Source: Clostridiales bacterium (GTDB lineage Bacteria; Bacillota; Clostridia; Christensenellales; UBA1242). Taken from it: a stretch of 6,396 nucleotides of DNA. The translations under genes and the position numbers were made by a program. The notes beneath the pieces are model-generated. The model ran no database searches and was not told where the DNA came from. It saw nothing but the letters and a program-made list of their open reading frames with translations. This document shows positions 4,729 to 6,396 of the stretch, piece by piece (position 1 is the first letter of the stretch; every line of letters begins with the position of its first letter). The stretch covers positions 1 to 6,396 of the forward strand of contig DMLH01000015.1 of NCBI GenBank assembly GCA_003453435.1. The letters run 5' to 3'.

Positions 4729-4926
4729 ATGGCAGTAGCAAAAAGTGTAAAGAAAATTAAAGTGACCTATGTAAAAAGTTGCATTGGTTACAACAAAAAA
4801 GAAGCAAAAGTTTTGGAAAGTCTTGGACTTAGAAAACTTAACGATTCAAATGTTTTGCCAGATAATGAAGCTGTTCGCGGTATGGTTTTTAAAGTTAGAC
4901 ATTTAGTCGTTGTAGAAAACGTATAA
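4729..4926 (+). CDS. rpmD: 50S ribosomal protein L30
   Basis: L30 is a small 23S rRNA-binding protein of the 50S subunit, absent from some bacteria. The 65-residue product shows KIKVTYVKSCIGYNKKEAKVL (residues 9-29), LGLRKLNDSNVLPDNEAVRGM (32-52) and KVRHLVVVE (55-63), the normal order for the family. It is about 5 residues longer than usual because of the N-terminal MAVAKSV. The ribosome-binding site is weaker than those of its neighbours. Position between rpsE and rplO is canonical. Confidence 0.97.
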   Translation: MAVAKSVKKIKVTYVKSCIGYNKKEAKVLESLGLRKLNDSNVLPDNEAVRGMVFKVRHLVVVENV

Positions 4927-4931
4927 AGGAG
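4925..4931 (+). promoter_or_regulatory. Shine-Dalgarno of rplO
   Basis: AAAGGAG uses the last two bases of the rpmD stop TAA (4924-4926) and ends 9 bases before ATG at 4941. It is a one-base variant of the stop/SD fusion seen at other junctions. Confidence 0.8.
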
Positions 4932-4940
4932 CAAAAGACT

Positions 4941-5384
4941 ATGAGAATTAACGATTTGCACAACGCTGAGGGTGCTAAAAGAGATGCAAAACGTCTTGGT
5001 AGAGGCACAAGCTCAGGTCTTGGCAAAACCAGTGGAAAAGGTCAAAAAGGTCAAAATTCAAGAAGTGGTGGTGGCGTAAGACTTGGTTTTGAAGGTGGTC
5101 AAATGCCATTACTTAGACGTCTTCCAAAGGTAGGATTTACAAATAAATTTAGAACGGTCTACACAACAGTTAATGTTGAAGACTTGAACAGATTTGAAGA
5201 TGAAACTGTTGTTGATTTCGAGTTGCTTTCTCAAAAAGGACTTGTAAAGAAGGCAAAAAATGCCGGACTTAAAGTTTTGGGAAATGGTGAACTTACAAAG
5301 AAACTTCATGTTAAAGCAAACAAATTCTCCGAATCTGCAATTGAAAAAATTAAAAATGCAGGCGGATCAATCGAGGTGTTATAA
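4941..5384 (+). CDS. rplO: 50S ribosomal protein L15
   Basis: L15 is a late-assembly 50S protein with a long glycine-rich extension threading into 23S rRNA. The 147-residue length is normal. The N-terminal part has the extension, rich in Gly, Lys and Arg (residues 18-55: RLGRGTSSGLGKTSGKGQ and on), then GFEGGQMPLLRRLPKVGF (49-66). The C-terminal globular domain carries the family signature beginning KVLGNGELTKKLHVKA and ending SAIEKIKNAGG. The final codons Glu-Val (GAGGTG) serve as the SD for secY, and the stop TAA shares its last base with the secY ATG. Confidence 0.98.
   Translation: MRINDLHNAEGAKRDAKRLGRGTSSGLGKTSGKGQKGQNSRSGGGVRLGFEGGQMPLLRRLPKVGFTNKFRTVYTTVNVEDLNRFEDETVVDFELLSQKGLVKKAKNAGLKVLGNGELTKKLHVKANKFSESAIEKIKNAGGSIEVL
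5373..5378 (+). promoter_or_regulatory. Shine-Dalgarno of secY, inside rplO
   Basis: GAGGTG, coding Glu-Val at the end of L15, lies 5 bases before ATG at 5384. With the TAATG stop-start overlap it supports coupled translation of L15 and SecY and fixes the secY start. Confidence 0.8.
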
Positions 5385-6396
5385 TGTTTAAAACACTAAA
5401 AGAAGCATTTCGAAACAAGGATATAAGAATTAAAATATTTATTGTTTTGGGATTATTAGTTTTATTTAGATTGGGTTGCTGGATTCCTGTTCCTGGAATT
5501 GGTGCAGTGGTATTTGAAAGATCAGTTAATGATCAAACATTCTTATCATTGCTTTCAGGTATAAGTGGTGGTGCGCTTTCAAATGGTGCTATCTTAGCAC
5601 TTGGCGTTTCACCTTACATCACCGCACAAATTGTTGTTCAACTTTTATCAATGGCAATACCTAGTTGGGAAAGATTGAGCAAAGAAGGTGAAGAAGGAAA
5701 GAAAAAATTAACAAAATACACAAAGGTATTAACATTAATTCTTGCAACAGCACAAGCAATTGGTATAGTTGTATCATTTGCTTCAAAATCTGCAGTTGTT
5801 GATGGCAATACAGTTTACGGAATAAACGCAAGTTTATTTGGTGGAATTAGTTGGCTTACATCTGCAGTTGTTGTTATGGTACTTGTTGCAGGTGCAATGT
5901 TTACAATGTGGTTGGGTGAAAAAATTACCGAAACCGGCATTGCAAACGGTTTGTCATTACTTATCTTTGTTGGTATTTTATCAACCGCTGGTACTGCAAT
6001 TTATCAATCAATTGTTGAAAGTACAAATGACCCAGCAAAAATTTGGCAATTAATTGCATTTATGGTTGCGCTCATCATAATTTTCTCTATGATTGTTTTA
6101 ATGGACGGAGCGGAAAGAAAAGTTCCTGTTCAATATGCAAAACAAGTTCGTGGAAGAAAAATGTATGGTGGTCAAAGTACAAATATTCCTATAAAACTTA
6201 TGGGAACTGGCGTACTTCCAATCATTTTTGCAATGAGTTTATTGTCATTTCCACAAATTGTTATGAGTATTTTCTGGCCAACAAGCAGTGCTGCAACTTG
6301 GTATAATCAACACCTTGGTGCAGGCAGTTGGGCATATAGTGTAATTGTTGGAATATTAATTTTATTCTTTGCATATTTCACATCATATATGAGTTT
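5384..6396 (+). CDS. secY: Protein translocase subunit SecY, 3' end outside window
   Basis: SecY is the channel-forming membrane subunit of the Sec translocon (SecYEG), moving unfolded proteins across or into the plasma membrane with SecA or the ribosome. From ATG at 5384, 337 codons are open to the window edge; SecY is usually about 430 residues, so roughly the last quarter is missing. Predicted membrane segments are near residues 16-38, 66-90, 113-133, 152-176, 184-206, 220-240, 272-296 and 315-336. RLGCWIPVPGI (29-39) ends TM1, the plug region SGISGGALSNGAI is at 58-70, and GVSPYITAQIVVQLL (74-88) is TM2. MWLGEKITETGIANG (175-189) lies between TM4 and TM5. The basic cytoplasmic loop RKVPVQYAKQVRGRKMYGGQ (245-264), which in known SecY proteins contacts SecA and ribosomes, is intact. 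The usual QSTHIP/AGVIP run reads QSTNIP and TGVLP. Confidence 0.98.
   Translation, partial: MFKTLKEAFRNKDIRIKIFIVLGLLVLFRLGCWIPVPGIGAVVFERSVNDQTFLSLLSGISGGALSNGAILALGVSPYITAQIVVQLLSMAIPSWERLSKEGEEGKKKLTKYTKVLTLILATAQAIGIVVSFASKSAVVDGNTVYGINASLFGGISWLTSAVVVMVLVAGAMFTMWLGEKITETGIANGLSLLIFVGILSTAGTAIYQSIVESTNDPAKIWQLIAFMVALIIIFSMIVLMDGAERKVPVQYAKQVRGRKMYGGQSTNIPIKLMGTGVLPIIFAMSLLSFPQIVMSIFWPTSSAATWYNQHLGAGSWAYSVIVGILILFFAYFTSYMS

Noticed and set aside
5357..5385. TATAAT at 5380-5385 as a secY promoter
   Set aside because: A perfect -10 hexamer, but it is made by the Leu codon, stop and start codons, and the hexamer at the -35 position (TGCAGG) matches the consensus poorly.
5838..6306. Two plus-strand open frames inside secY
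   Set aside because: Both are out of frame with a clear SecY sequence covering the same bases and have no family features.

Overview
The window is a stretch of a bacterial ribosomal-protein cluster. It holds the end of the S10 operon running without a break into the spc operon, all on the + strand. The order is rpsC (3' end only), rplP, rpmC, rpsQ, rplN, rplX, rplE, rpsN, rpsH, rplF, rplR, rpsE, rpmD, rplO and secY (5' part only). Every gene expected between rpsC and secY is present and in canonical order. No gene is inserted, lost or frameshifted, and no RNA gene, mobile element, CRISPR array or terminator is visible.

The DNA is AT-rich, with AGA as the favoured arginine codon. Shine-Dalgarno (SD) sequences are strong (GGAGG or longer at most junctions). 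S14 is the short zinc-binding form, and L24 carries a CxxC...CxxC zinc ribbon. Together these point to a low-GC Gram-positive lineage, most likely a Clostridia-like member of the Bacillota; the exact taxon cannot be fixed from this window. All Trp codons are TGG. Stops are 11 TAA, 3 TAG and no TGA, and nothing requires a recoded TGA.

Layout: 1-1073 is the S10-operon tail (S3, L16, L29, S17); 1085-5384 is spc (L14, L24, L5, S14, S8, L6, L18, S5, L30, L15); 5384-6396 is secY. Gaps between genes are 8 to 21 bases. Three junctions overlap: rpsC/rplP by 14 bases, and rplP/rpmC and rplO/secY by one base each. There is no gene-free stretch longer than 21 bases. At six junctions the TAA stop is itself the first part of the SD (TAAGGAG), so termination and re-initiation share the same bases.

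The products build both ribosomal subunits (S3, S5, S8, S14, S17; L5, L6, L14, L15, L16, L18, L24, L29, L30), and SecY forms the membrane channel into which ribosomes and SecA feed exported proteins. I found no new biological system. The items most worth a second look are small deviations in otherwise standard proteins: an altered family signature in L6 (KGK replaced by HLY), a roughly 60-residue lysine-rich tail on L24, and an N-terminal extension of about 35 residues on S5.
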